Made by a program: the position numbers and the translations under genes
NCBI GenBank assembly: GCA_036924085.1
Contig: JAVGWX010000002.1
Location: 86,943,704-87,007,703 of the forward strand
Direction of reading: 5' to 3'
DNA: 64,000 nt
From: Ariolimax columbianus
Taxonomy: Eukaryota; Mollusca; Gastropoda; Stylommatophora; Arionidae
The notes under the pieces: model-generated
The model's database searches: none
What the model saw: the letters and a program-made list of their open reading frames with translations, nothing else
What the model was told of the DNA's origin: nothing
Shown: positions 44,346 through 55,640 of the stretch, piece by piece
Position numbering within the stretch: the first letter of the stretch is position 1
How the letters are laid out: each line of letters begins with the position of its first letter

Positions 44346-44465
44346 ACCTGTATAAATGTATATATAGATACATTTATGTGGGTATCTATTGATACCTATG
44401 TGTCTAGGGATACGTTTATGTGTGTCTAGGGATACCTATATGTGTGTCTATGTAAATATGTTGTT
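44346..44465. repeat. Degenerate GGATACC array, right block
   Basis: Copies of TATGTGTGTCTAGGGATACC resembling the block at 42930-43135. Confidence 0.6.
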
Positions 44466-44799
44466 CTGCGTGGGCACCAAAGAGTGCGTTTCTACTTGTT
44501 CATGTTTATTTTTCTAAAGGACAACATGAAAAGGAATGTATCTATTGGCATCTCCGTGCAGTTTACGTTATTAGCAACTATCATGTGTACACTATATAGT
44601 ACTCGATTGTTGAACACGTGTCAAGCTTATGTTCGCCAGTAATTTTATTAATACCACATTTCCCTCAATTGAAATGTCTATTTTTGGTTCGTTGTAATTA
44701 TTGTATCTCAGCTATGGTCCGTTATCATGATAGTATACGGCTCTCAGCCTTTTATCTTGATCTGAAGTAATTCTTGGTTCAAAAATGTCACGTCATGTG

Positions 44800-45985
44800 T
44801 CTGGTCGCTAACGTGACTTCATGTGGCTCTTTGATCGCTAATTTTACTTCATATAACTGTGTTCGTCAACTTGACTTTACGTTACCCTTTGGTCAATAAT
44901 TTGTCTTCATGTAGCTCTTTGATCGTAAAGGTGATTTAATGTAGCTCTTTAATCGCTAACTTGTCTTCTAGTGGCTCTTCAGTCATAAACTTGACTTCAT
45001 GCCGCACTTGGTCTATTAACTTGTTTACGTGGAAAGTGGTTCATTAAATTGCTTCGTGTGGTTCCTCGTCTATTAATTTGATTTATTTGGTTCCTAATCC
45101 ATTAACTTGTTTCGTTTGGTGCCAGGTCCATTAAGTTGTTTTTATTTAGTTTCTGTTCCATTAACTTTATTCCTGTGCTTCCTGATCCATTAACTTGTTT
45201 CGTCTGGTTCCTGGTCGATTAACTTGTTTTGGTTAGTTTCTGGTCCATTAACTTGTCTCGTTTGGTTCTTGTTGTATTACCATGTCTCGTTTGGTTCCTG
45301 GTCTATTACCATGTCTCGTTTTGTTCATAATTCATTAACTTGATTCATGTGTTTCCTGTTCCATTAACTAGTTTCGTTTAGCTCCTGTTCCATTAACTCT
45401 TTTCGTTTGGTTCCTGGTCCATTCACCTGTTTCGTCTGGTTCCTGATACATTTAACTTGTTTCATTTTTTTCTTAATCTATTAACTTGTTTCATGTGGTT
45501 CCTAATCAATACAATTTTTTCGTTTGGTTTCTAATTCGTTAATTTGTTTCGTTTTGTTCCTAATCTATTAACTTGTATTGTTTGGTTCTTAATCCATAAT
45601 TTTTTTCTCGTTTGGTGTCTGGTCCATTAACTTGTTTCGTTTGGTTCCTGGTCCATTAACTTGTTTTATGTGGTTCATGGTCAATTAATTTGTTTCGTTT
45701 CGTTCCTTGTCCCTTACCTTGTTTCGTTTGGTTCCTTGTCCATTTACTTGTTTCGTTTGGTTCCTGGTCCATAATCCTGTTTTATGTGATTCCTACTCCA
45801 TCAACTTGTTTCGTTTTGTTCCTAATCCATTAACCTTTTTCGTTTTGGTTCCTGATCCATTAACTTGTTTTGTTTAGTTCCTTTTCCGTTAACGTAATTA
45901 ATATGGCTCTCAATTCGCTAACGTAATTACATCTGACTCTTGGTCCATTAATGTATCGTTACGTGGTCTGGGTCGTTCAGCATAA
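44800..45985. repeat. Degenerate ~29-bp minisatellite, ~40 copies
   Basis: The consensus is TTGGTTCCTGGTCCATTAAC plus TTGTTTCG. Left-end copies (from 44800) read GGCTCTTTGATCGCTAACTT and are most diverged; the central region 45600-45800 is most regular. No source element was recognised. Confidence 0.85.
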
Positions 45986-46500
45986 ATTATATTAGTTTGG
46001 TTCAATGTACCAAACTTTTTTTGACCGTTTGTCCATTATCCCAGCATAGACAAGTCACACTTTCAGAGACCCTGTGTTTGTAATCTGAGTTCGAATTATA
46101 AGAATCAATAAGCAGAAAAGAAGCATTTACAGAATGTGGAAACACTAAGCAAGAAGTAATGTAGTATAGGCTGACTTGATAAAGTAGTATCACCAGGTAG
46201 AGGAATAAAGTTGTAATTATTATAAATGCTTTTCTTTGACACGATGTGACCATTCTCTAGGTTAATCGCATTGCGGTTCCAATTTCCAAGTGAGGTACGC
46301 AATTAAGAGAAGGGAGGTCAGTACTGTTCGATATGCTGACATCAATAAACGCTCTAACCACTGTGTCTCTCAGTGACTCATTATGGTTGGTTTTCGTAAA
46401 ATTGGCTACCAAAGGATGAAAAAAAAGGAAAGAGAATTACAATTTTGACAACGGTCGAACAACATAAAATTTCAAACACACATCACGTTTTTGGAGGCTG
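45986..46500. other. No recognisable feature
   Basis: AT-rich spacer between two degenerate arrays. The minus-strand open frame 46002-46253 is hydrophobic but has no recognised domain or splice sites. Confidence 0.4.
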
Positions 46501-46755
46501 CTTTGCAAGCTTCAGGCGATCGAGCTGTCCGTCCATAATTGGGCTATAGAGCCAGTTCTTTTATAATCCCTGAGCTATCGTGCTTGTCCTTCTATAACCA
46601 TTTGGTTATCGTGCTTGTCCTCCTACAATCATTGGGCTGTCGTGTCAGTTCTCTTGTAATTCTTGACCGTCTACAATCATTGGACTTTTGAGCTAGTATT
46701 TCTACAATTATTGGGCTATCGAGCCAGTTCTTCTTCAATCATCGGACTACTGAGC
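46500..46755. repeat. Degenerate array, ~38-46-bp spacing, 6-7 copies
   Basis: Blocks of CTACAATCATTGGGCTATCG and AGCCAGTTCTTCT recur with variable spacing. Heavily decayed. Confidence 0.6.
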
Positions 46756-46767
46756 CACATGTAGCCA

Positions 46768-47400
46768 ATCTTTATTAGACGGGTGCCCCATCTACCAATC
46801 TTTATTAGACGGGTGCCCCATCTACCCAATCTTTATTAGACGGGTGCCCCATCTACCTAATCTGTATTAGACGTGTGCCCTATCTACCCAATCTTTATTA
46901 GACGTGTGCCCCATCTACCCAATCTGTATTAGACGTGTGCCCCATCTACCCAATCTTTATTAGGCGTGTGCCCCATCTACCCAACCTTTATTAGACGTGT
47001 GCCCCAAATACCCAATCTTTATTAGACTCGTGTCACATCTAACCAATCTTTATTAGACTAGTGCCCCATTTACCCAATCTGTATTAAACTCGTGTCACAT
47101 CTACCAAATATTTGTTAGACTCGTGCCACATCTACCCAATCTTTATTAGACTCATTCCACATCTACCCAATCTTCATTAGACTCGTGTCACATCTACCCA
47201 ATCTATATTAAACTCGCACCCCAACTACCCAATCTTTATTAGACTCGCGCCCCATCTGCCCAATTTTTATTAGACGTGTGCCCCATCTACTCAATCTTTA
47301 TTAGACTCGTGCCACATCTACCCAACCTGTATTAGACTCCTGCCCCATCTATCCAATCTTTATGAGACTTCTGACCCATCTAGCAAATTCATGCACGACT
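46768..47400. repeat. 30-31-bp minisatellite, ~20 copies
   Basis: The unit is CAATCTTTATTAGACGGGTG plus CCCCATCTACC. The left copies are almost identical, while those to the right drift to GACTCGTGCCACATCTACC and finally dissolve near 47500: a clear one-sided divergence gradient. Confidence 0.92.
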
Positions 47401-47499
47401 CATGTCTCATCTTGCCAAAATCTCCAAGACGCACGAGTGGCATCTTGACAAACCTCATGAGGCTCATGTCCCATCTAGCTAATGCGTACGAGGCTCGTG

Positions 47500-48140
47500 C
47501 TCCATAAAACCTATAGACCATCCAGGGTAGAGATTTGCTGATGACTTAAGTAGTTAAATATCACCAACAATGAGAGGTTAAGGGAACTAATCAGATTAAA
47601 ATAATGTCGATGTTTTATATGTTGTCTCGCCTTTTTTCGCCTTTAAAACTGCTGGCTACCGCCTCGATGTTGTTTTATCCTAGTTGGTGTGAAGCTATTT
47701 CGTTTGTTGTTTTGGTCGTTTTTTTTTTTACACCACCATTTATTTTTCCAGTCTTTTATTTTAATTTTAGATAATGAAATTATTTATTGTGGAGTCCAGT
47801 TTTATTTTTTATCGTGTTCTGTATAATGTATAGTTATCAGTATTAATAGTAATATGGTAGACGTGTTCATGTATTTTAAAAAATGTCTTTGTAATGTTCC
47901 ATTGTAACATATACTTCCAGGTACTTATCCAACAGATTTATTTTGTTATATTCAACTTACTCTGTCGTATAACGATGTTATCTCTCTTTCAACTCAATTA
48001 TCCTGTTCACACATCAACATAGACGACGCCAACACTTTCTTAGGATAACCTAACATATAGTAATTCATTTATTTCATATCTAGTTATTTACAACATTTCT
48101 ATACTTGATCTATATATTACGTATATTTACATATCGAGAT
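47500..48140. other. No recognisable feature
   Basis: AT-rich, with TTTTTTTTT runs. No coding or repeat signal. Confidence 0.4.
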
Positions 48141-48430
48141 CTGTTAGCAATTATCTTGGTGGACCGTTGAAAACTTTGCCGGTGTGATACGGAATCCGTC
48201 CAGACTTGATCAGTCAGCGGTGATTCGGTTTCTAACAGCTGAAGGATGTCAACCAGTTGACATTCATCGCACAATGCAGGCAGTGTATGGTGACAAAAGT
48301 ATGACGAACGTTAGCTCCGGCGACGGTCAACCCGAATTGGTGCATCAATTTTGGCGATGGCATTTTCTGACGCAAGAATATTCGCTTTACCTGGTTACGG
48401 AAGATCTTTCGTTAACTCACCTCCTTAAAT
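48140..48430 (+). mobile_element. Mariner fold-back relative, left arm only
   Basis: The frame reads RLDQSAVIRFLTAEGCQPVD, IHRTMQAVYGDKSMTNV, and the following internal part (CGACGGTCAACCCGAATT, GGAAGATCTTTCGTTAACTC) matches the loop of the element at 41823-42572. The right arm and both termini are missing or unrecognisable. Confidence 0.7.
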
Positions 48431-48519
48431 ACTTCTATCCGTGTTTCGATTCGTATAGTTATCCGTAGCCTAATGTGTTATGTATATTTGCTCATTTCAG
48501 TACCCACTTTCTTCATACA

Positions 48520-49015
48520 ATCATCATTATCACCATCATCACCATCACAATCATCATCATCAAGTACCCTACCGGTTGGCGTTGGCTGCTCACGAACCTC
48601 CATTTCCTCTTATCACGTGTAGGTTATGAGTTCCCGTCGTTGATCGTCTCCATTACCATGCCTTCGAGCTGTCTAAAATGTTCTTTCTCTGCCTCTCTCT
48701 ATCCCTCTTGTCACCAATTTTGCCCGATTTAACCGTGTGTTCCAACCAACCTCTTCTCATGACATGCCCGCAAAAGGATGACTGCCTTGTAATGATTTTT
48801 TGCCAGTAGGTCTCTTGTGTATGTTGCTTTCTCAAGAACCGTGTTATTAGATTTATTTGCAGTCCACGAAACTTTCGAAATTCTTCTGTAAAACCACATT
48901 TCCGTTGCCTCCAATGATCCGTGTACATGTATGCTGATTGTCCATGACTCGCTACCGTATGTCAGTACTGGTAGCAGACAAGAACTATCTTCATTAAATC
49001 GAGTGGTAGGCAATT
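48520..49015 (-). mobile_element. LINE C-terminal remnant with (ATG)n tail
   Basis: The minus-strand frame reads LLPVLTYGSESWTISIHVHG, EATEMWFYRRISKVSW, NKSNNTVLEKAT, then after a shift SSFCGHVMRRGWLEHTVKSG. It ends in a CATCATCATC tract on the plus strand near 48535-48565. It shows the undisturbed version of the segment amplified in the 43-bp array at 27 kb. Confidence 0.8.
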
Positions 49016-49019
49016 AAAG

Positions 49020-50200
49020 TCTAAGATTCCCATCATACTCTATCCTTTATTTCGTAAGTACATCTCTCATCAGAACTGATGTGGGTGCCCAAGTATTGAG
49101 ATGAGTGTACTTATTTCAATTCCCATCACATTTATACAACAATTTAGAGGTTCATATTTCTTTAATTACCACCAACGCTTCTGATTTCTTTTTACTTAAG
49201 CTGTAGTCTTTCTTTTTTTCTTTGAAAAAACTACTAGTTAATTATACTGAAATATGGAACTAGTAATAAATATGGTGTGTATTTCTTCAGACCCATACAT
49301 CTCCCCCAGTGATTAAGTAACACGTATACGAGATATAGGTAGTAATGTTATAGTTAATGTAGTCAAAGGTTGCAGTTCTAAAAAATGCATTTGTTACGAG
49401 GTTGAAGCAGTCGTCAGGTGAGTGCAGTATACAGCATGGAGTATATCTGCTTGTATTTCTTACTGGGATATAGTGTTAAAAACCTAAAATTGAAGAAACA
49501 AACTCCAATGTGTTCATACATATCCAAATGGTTGTAGTTATAAACATGTGGGGCAGGTTTCCTAACGAGAATTAAAACTGAGATGAAATTGGACTTACTG
49601 CCATCAACCGGGAAGAGCGAGCAATGAATGTCGCCATCTGCTGAATACGTTCCGCAAGCAGCCATCTGAAGCAAAAGTTACTTGGCTATCTATTGGAGGG
49701 AATGAAAGGCTATCTTAGAACACTACATACTCAGGGGTAACACTGCCACCAGTGGCATAAATATCCTCTCATAAATCATCTTCGAACAGCAATCAAACCC
49801 AAACGAGGGAGACTATTGCGTATATAAGTCTTGTTATCTGACAATGCTCAACTAAATACTATCCACGTAACGATTGTGGCCTTCTGGTGCATGCACTTTG
49901 ATTGTTTTCTATATCCGCTGTATTCGCTATCCTTCGTCCAAAATGATTACACACTTATGTATTACTTAAAGACGAGATTGAAAGAAAGACTTTTATGTCT
50001 GATATTTAACCATATGCGTACGAGTCACTGGCGAATGACTCAACACTGTATTCAAAGCTGTACAGAGCTGACGAGCCCTAGACAACGGTCAAGTTCATCA
50101 CGGAGACTCGTCTGACCGTGCTCAGTGAACCCAAGTAGAAGAAGGCCAGATGAAGAGGCGCAGCAAGTTTGAGTGGCTTGACATATAACAAAAAGTATGT
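49020..50200. other. No recognisable feature
   Basis: AT-rich, with open frames at 49414-49674 (minus) and 49831-50115 (plus) that have no recognised domain or flanking splice sites I trust. Confidence 0.4.
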
Positions 50201-50209
50201 GTGCTTGGA

Positions 50210-50610
50210 TGAATCCACGCGATGTGTAGGCGTACGAACTCTTGTCTTATGTATTAGTCAACCTGTACTTCTACAGGTGCAGATGTCCATGTGCGAGTCC
50301 CAGCTCTGGCGTGAGCTGGATGTATCCGGAAGGAGAATTTCCTGCATCTCAGCTTAGGCTCGAACGGTTTATTACACCACTACGTTGGGACAAGTGCAGT
50401 GGCGGCTGGTTAACCGATGTGCGAGTCCGTCTTAATAGATTCAAGTAGCCCCAGATCAAATTAGACCCCCAGCTTGTCAGGCGCCATCTTTTCTTTTCTA
50501 TGACATGTCGCACAGTTAGTCGCCTCTTATGACGCACTTTCTGTTAGAGCAGTTGTGCTCATCTTGTCCATGTCCTATACACAGACCCCGGTGGACCTCT
50601 CAGGAAGTCT
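50210..50610 (+). mobile_element. Dispersed SINE-like repeat, family c
   Basis: It is co-linear with the inverted copy at 57840-58215: CAACCTGTACTTCTACAGGT, GTTGGGACAAGTGC, GTGCGAGTCC, CAGGCGCCATCT, CACAGTTAGTCGCCTCTTA and CAGACCCCGG.GGACC. The GTCGCCTCTTA-GAC motif is one I recall as widespread in molluscan interspersed repeats. Class (SINE or other) is not settled because no clear A/B box was seen. Confidence 0.65.
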
Positions 50611-51005
50611 TGTATCGGATGCAATGAAGACTATGCCAACAATTTATACAATTGCGTGTCACTAGTTCTACATACATTTTTAAGAAGAAAGCATTAAGAT
50701 CTCGATTTGAAGCTTCCTGATAGCTTGTTCGCAACAAACGGTACAGCTCAGTGTATCGTAATAGAGTATCAGTAAATATAAATATTTCTAGCTATCTACA
50801 ACTAACAGGAAAGTGGAAAAGGGAAATAAGACACGTCAACATTTTCGATATTTTATATGTTGTCTCTCTTTGACCAAATGGAATGAGGGAACTACACAAC
50901 TTATTGCCGGATCCAATGCTCTTCAACTGGGCGCTAGCGTTCACTTTTAAGCTTTCGGGTTAGCGGTATCAGAATTCTGTATTTAAAACGTATTATTATT
51001 GTTAA
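50611..51005. other. No recognisable feature
   Basis: AT-rich spacer ending in a (TTA)n run at 50990-51025, immediately before a LINE remnant. Confidence 0.4.
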
Positions 51006-51009
51006 TTGT

Positions 51010-51610
51010 ATTATTATTATTATTGTGACAATGCAGAGATTACACAACCTGAGGAAACTACGGCAGAATGCCAGAAAACCAAAAGGGTGATAATGTTGAA
51101 GACCAGTGTTTATTCCATGGCAGCACACGGATATGAAACATGGACAGTTACCCAAACCTTAAGGGAGAGAATCAATTCCTTTAAGTCAAAATGTTATGGA
51201 AAGGTTCTCAGAATACCATATAAGGAAAAAAAGAAAAATGCAGACATTCGACAAGAGTTGGGCACAGAGGAGAACTGGTTCAGGCATTCGAAAACGAGTT
51301 GGGCACAGAGGAGAACTGGTTCAGACATTCGACAAGAGTTTGGCACAGAGGAGAACGGGTTCAAAAATTCCAACATGAACAAAAAATTATAATATTTTGG
51401 CCACATCAAAAGATACAACGGTCTTGAAGGTATGGTGCCGGGCAACAGAGGCAGACCAAGAAAGCGATGGCTTAAGATATCAAGGAATGCTTCCGATTGC
51501 CTCTGGAGCAGGCTGGAGATTTGACAACAGATTAATTTTAATTTTTTTTATCAGACGGACTGTGATGGACGCGACTTTCTGCAAGGGGCATGTACCATGA
51601 TTATGATGAA
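51010..51610 (+). mobile_element. LINE C-terminal region with a nascent triplication
   Basis: The frame reads MLKTSVYSMAAHGYETWTVT, LRERINSFKSKCYGKVLRIP, NADIRQELGTEENWFR, the tripled segment, then YFGHIKRYNGLEGMVPGNRG and MDATFCKGHV. It is close to the element at 32105-33310. Frameshifts occur at the duplications because the copies are 40-41 bases long. Confidence 0.85.
51243..51364 (+). repeat. ~40-bp triplication inside a LINE
   Basis: ACATTCGACAAGAGTTGGGC plus ACAGAGGAGAACTGGTTCAG occurs three times in tandem with few differences and a 40/41-base step. The segment codes DIRQELGTEENWF of the LINE. Confidence 0.95.
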
Positions 51611-51614
51611 TTAA

Positions 51615-52195
51615 AGCATAACAAATATACAGATGTAGTTGACGATCGCGTAATGTTCTTTAATTTACATTTTATTTGACGGTAAAAAAAATTTACCCTC
51701 AGTAAAGTTATAAAAGTTGGCTCCAAATATAAAAAGGTTGACAAGCCCTAAGCGAAACACTAAGCAAACGACGGTGGGAGGCCGCTCTACATGTTGTTGC
51801 ACCTATAAAGAAAAGGTTGTACATATACGGTAAGACTATTTATAACAAAAGGCTTCAGTTGTATTTTTATATTCTGTAAAACTGCATCTTTCGCAGAATA
51901 AACGTTCACGAAATCAAGCATTCATGATCTAGCAAAACTATTTAAAGATACGTTAGAATGTATTATTTTATTGTATTTTCAATGTCCATCTTGACACAAC
52001 TTATAGAGGAAGAAAGAACAGTTCCCTCAACCTTATTATGTGTATTGAAATGGAACTAATCAGGGTTGTGAATGGGATTCGCAACATCGTCATGATAAAA
52101 GGGAAAATAGAAATCACAGTAGACAAAGATTATCAATGATGAAATGGAGGCTGTAATCAACCCAACTGCAGAGATGAACTATGACTTGTTAGAGT
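51615..52195. other. No recognisable feature
   Basis: AT-rich unique sequence without coding signal. Confidence 0.4.
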
Positions 52196-52199
52196 TAGC

Positions 52200-53345
52200 A
52201 ATAACACATCATAATCTTTTATGTCCACCTATACTAAAAGACCACACTATAATCGTATCGGATCTGTCTACCAGTATTAATGAACTATAATCTTACCTCA
52301 TCAGTCCACCAACACAACACACTATAATCTTACCTCATCTGTCCACCAACACAACACACTATAATCTTATCGCATCTGTCCACCAACACAACACACTATA
52401 ATCTTATCTCATCTGTCCACCAACACAATACACTATAATCTTATCTCATCTGTCCACCAAAACAACACACTATAATCTTACCTCATCTTTCCACCAACAC
52501 AACACACTATAATCTTACCTCATCTTTCCACCAACACAACACACTATAATCTTATCGCCTCTTTCCACCAACACAACACACTATAATCTTACCTCATCTG
52601 TCCACCAACACAACACACTATAATCTTACCTCATCTTTCCACCAACACAACACACTATAATCTTACCTCATCTTTCCACCAACACAACACACTATAATCT
52701 TACCTCATCTGTCCACCAACACAACACACTATAATCTTACCTCATCTGTCCACCAACACAACACACTATAATCTTACCTCATCTTTCCACCAACACAACA
52801 CACTATAATCTTACCTCATCTTTCCACCAACACAACACACTATAATCTTACCTCATCTGTCCACCAACACAACACACTATAATCTTACCTCATCTGTCCA
52901 CCAACACAACACACTATAATCTTACCTCATCTGTCCACCAACACAACACACTATAATCTTACCTCATCTGTCCACCAACACAACACACTATAATCTTACC
53001 TCATCTTTCCACCAACACAACACACTATAATCTTACCTCATCTGTCCACCAACACAACACACTATAATCTTACCTCATCTGTCCACCAACACAACACACT
53101 ATAATCTTACCTCATCTTTCCACCAACACAACACACTATAATCTTATCTCATCTGTCCACCAAAACAACACACTATAATCTTACCTCATCTGTCCACCAA
53201 CACAACACACTATAATCTTATATCGTCAGTCCACCAACACAATAAACTATAATCTTACCTCGTCTGTCCACGAATAGAACATATGATATTCGTATCTCAT
53301 ATGCCCACTATCACAAGACAGGATAATCGTATCTCATCTAAATCT
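52200..53345. repeat. 37-bp minisatellite, ~30 copies
   Basis: The unit is CACAACACACTATAATCTTA plus CCTCATCTGTCCACCAA. Two main variants (CTGTCC, CTTTCC) alternate in blocks. A rare CCAAAACAACAC variant occurs near both ends (about 52457 and 53160) in the same context, implying duplication of ~700 bp of array. Edges decay gradually. Confidence 0.97.
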
Positions 53346-53639
53346 AATCTAAAGTGCTCCCCTTTAAAAACATAATTATCTTATGATAAATTTACACGTG
53401 TAAAAAACACGATAGTATTTTCTTATATGTACGTCCCTGTCGCTGGAAGACGTATGGAGGTGCAATCCTATTTTATTGTGCCTACCTATTAATAGTGTAT
53501 ATCCTTGTATCTGTAGTGTTTCACTGTACACAATAACGAACTAAGAACAATATCCTTAGCTTCAGTGTTATATGTAATACTGGCAATGCTATGTACGGTG
53601 TCGGATCGTTCGACGTGTGGTGCTATTTCCAACTAAGTC

Positions 53640-53810
53640 TCTCAGTAGACCATCTCGCCATCACATGAACGGCCGAGTGGGCGTGTATAATCATATGGCC
53701 ATCAACACGTCGTCCATAGTATTCATGTGTTGCCAGGCATGCACACCACGAATATTTGCGGGAAAATTGGCCCCCACAACGTCTCGAAATATGGTGCGTT
53801 CTCTTATTTC
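53640..53810 (-). repeat. Dispersed repeat, family e (copy 2)
   Basis: Resembles 4980-5110; see that entry for the shared blocks. Class unknown, possibly a decayed transposon coding piece on the minus strand. Confidence 0.4.
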
Positions 53811-53929
53811 GGCATTCTGGATTCGATCGCTAATCAAGTTCAGTGATTACGTCGTTCACTTGGTAAGGTGAGGGTTCACTGCGTCCGCTTTGGTTAAATT
53901 CGCACATCAAAGTCGAAGATAATTTTTTT

Positions 53930-54168
53930 TTTTATTGCGCTCGAATTATTATTTTTTTTATACAAGGCGGTGTGCGTTGCACTATGTTTTTATGTTGCGC
54001 CTATCGGCCCAGTGCATCCGATTTCGGCATGCATTTTATGTAACGGTCTGCTTCCTCTTACATTTTCTAAGGATTTGCTTCCCCGAGGTGCTGTGATTGG
54101 GGAGCGAACCCAGCACTTTCGGGATGTGAGCCGTGTCACTTAACCACTAGACCATGCCACCCCCTCTA
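53930..54168 (-). mobile_element. tRNA-derived SINE
   Basis: On the minus strand the head reads GCATGGTCTAGTGGTTAAGT (A box TAGTGGTTAAG), then GCTGGGTTCGCTCCCCAATC (B box GGTTCGCTCCC) at tRNA spacing. The body continues to GGATGCACTGGGCCGATAGG, which resembles the family b block GGATGTGTTGGACCGAAAGG, and ends in an A/T-rich tail near 53930. It is the best pol III promoter in the window. Confidence 0.8.
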
Positions 54169-54309
54169 AGTCGCAGAATATGACTGTGTTGACTGCGGAA
54201 ATGACATCGTGTGCCCTTGTCATGGTGCAGGAGCATCAACTTTATGGCATTGAAGCTGCTAGACTGGGCGGCAGCTTTTTTTCAACAGATTTGATGGTCT
54301 AAATGATGG

Positions 54310-55265
54310 GTGACAATTAGTTTCTGCCCCAGACATATGTTGGCACTGTCATCATCGTTAGGTTTATTTCGCAGCTTGATCTGACATTTCTGGCAGAATG
54401 GTTTTCTGAGACATTGCGTTTTATTGTTATTAATCTAATAAGACCTACTCTTATGCCGACCTCATCCAGTTGATTAAAGGCGTGTTGGACCTTCTCTCTG
54501 GTGTGGCTGATGTCTGTCCGCAAATAGTAGTTGGGTGAACCTTTCCCTAACTATAGTTACGCGTCTATCGACTAAACTAAACTGTTGGAAGACGCCCTGA
54601 AGGTCTGATCTGCTGTAAAGAGCTAGTGAGAAAGGGTGTCCCCTACCGCAATCCTTTTGGCTAAATTCAACTGTTGGAAGACGCCCTGAAAGTCTGATCT
54701 GCTGTAAAGAGCTAGTGAGAAAGGGTGTCCCCTACCGTAATCCTTTTGGCTAAATTCAACTGAGTAATTTGCACGATGCAGTCCTCTCAGATTTCTTAGA
54801 TCATTCTCGTGTAGTTTTCGCAGGGACCTGGTTACTTATGTCATTAATTACGATATTGTCGGAAGCTTTTCCTTAGTTGATAACGCCAGACATAGAGGCA
54901 GATGCTGTTCACGCGATCTTTCCAGCAGCTGGTGAATTGTGTCTAGGTGGTCGGTAGTAGAGAACTCTCTTCAGAATCTAGCCTGTTGCTGGAATTATCG
55001 AAGGTCTAGCTGTTGGCCTAATATGCCGACAAAGAATTTTGAGAATATTTTAAATATCATTAGTAGTAGGCAGATTGAACGATAGTTCTCCAAGAGTTTG
55101 GTGTCGTCTTTCTTCGGGATGAGTAAAGTCTCTGAGAGTGTCCATTAATCTGGAATTTGCTCTTCTGTGAAATACTTATTGAATAATTTAGTGAGCTGTA
55201 GTGCTAGAATATCTCCTCGCGCTTTAGTGATGTACATGGTAGCTCCGTGTTCCTGACTGACCCCC
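54310..55265 (-). mobile_element. Degraded LINE (RTE-like), RT region
   Basis: Minus-strand frames in order: a Y(R)SICLL block, QQARF.REFSTTDHLDTIHQ, LERSREQHLPLCLA, KGLR.GTPF (a damaged RQG motif), then the 54523-54317 frame DISHTREKVQHAFNQLDEVG with a VPTYVWG end. These correspond to RT palm segments and the region after the catalytic box. Many stops; no termini recognised. Confidence 0.7.
54591..54750. repeat. 79-bp tandem duplication inside the LINE
   Basis: ACTGTTGGAAGACGCCCTGA starts at 54591 and 54670 and the two 79-base copies are nearly identical, although the LINE around them is heavily decayed. The duplication is therefore much younger than the LINE. Confidence 0.9.
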
Positions 55266-55560
55266 CTGCATCGCATGGATAATCTCATGCGGCTCAATCA
55301 AATGAACAGGTTCTAGCTCGGTTGTCGCCCGTACTTTTTTTAGCCCCCTCATTGGATGAGGGAGAGAAAAAAAAAGGGGGGGGGGAGACGGAATAAAATA
55401 TCACTTTCCAATATTCCTATTTCAGTTAAACAATTCCTAAGGCAACCATACTGTCAAATGCGCATCACGTAACCATTGTAATCAAGGCCTACTATCCGTG
55501 ACGGCATGACACGGGGCTTAGGCTTTCTATGTAGGGGGTATTGGTCTGTGTCGGTCAAGT
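55266..55560. other. Homopurine tract, otherwise featureless
   Basis: At about 55360-55392 there is GGGAGAGAAAAAAAAAG followed by a G run. No gene was recognised. Confidence 0.5.
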
Positions 55561-55563
55561 GTT

Positions 55564-55640
55564 CAGAAGTACAATACAAGATGTAATAGTAGAGCGAGGC
55601 GCAGAAGTACAATACAAGATGTAATAGTACAGCGAGGCGC
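55564..55640. repeat. 38-bp tandem duplication
   Basis: CAGAAGTACAATACAAGATG plus TAATAGTAGAGCGAGGCG occurs twice with one substitution, followed by a truncated third start. Confidence 0.9.

Noticed and set aside
44054..44392. Tyr/Val/Cys- and Ile/His/Thr-rich ORFs
   Set aside because: Translations of the GTAT microsatellite on both strands.
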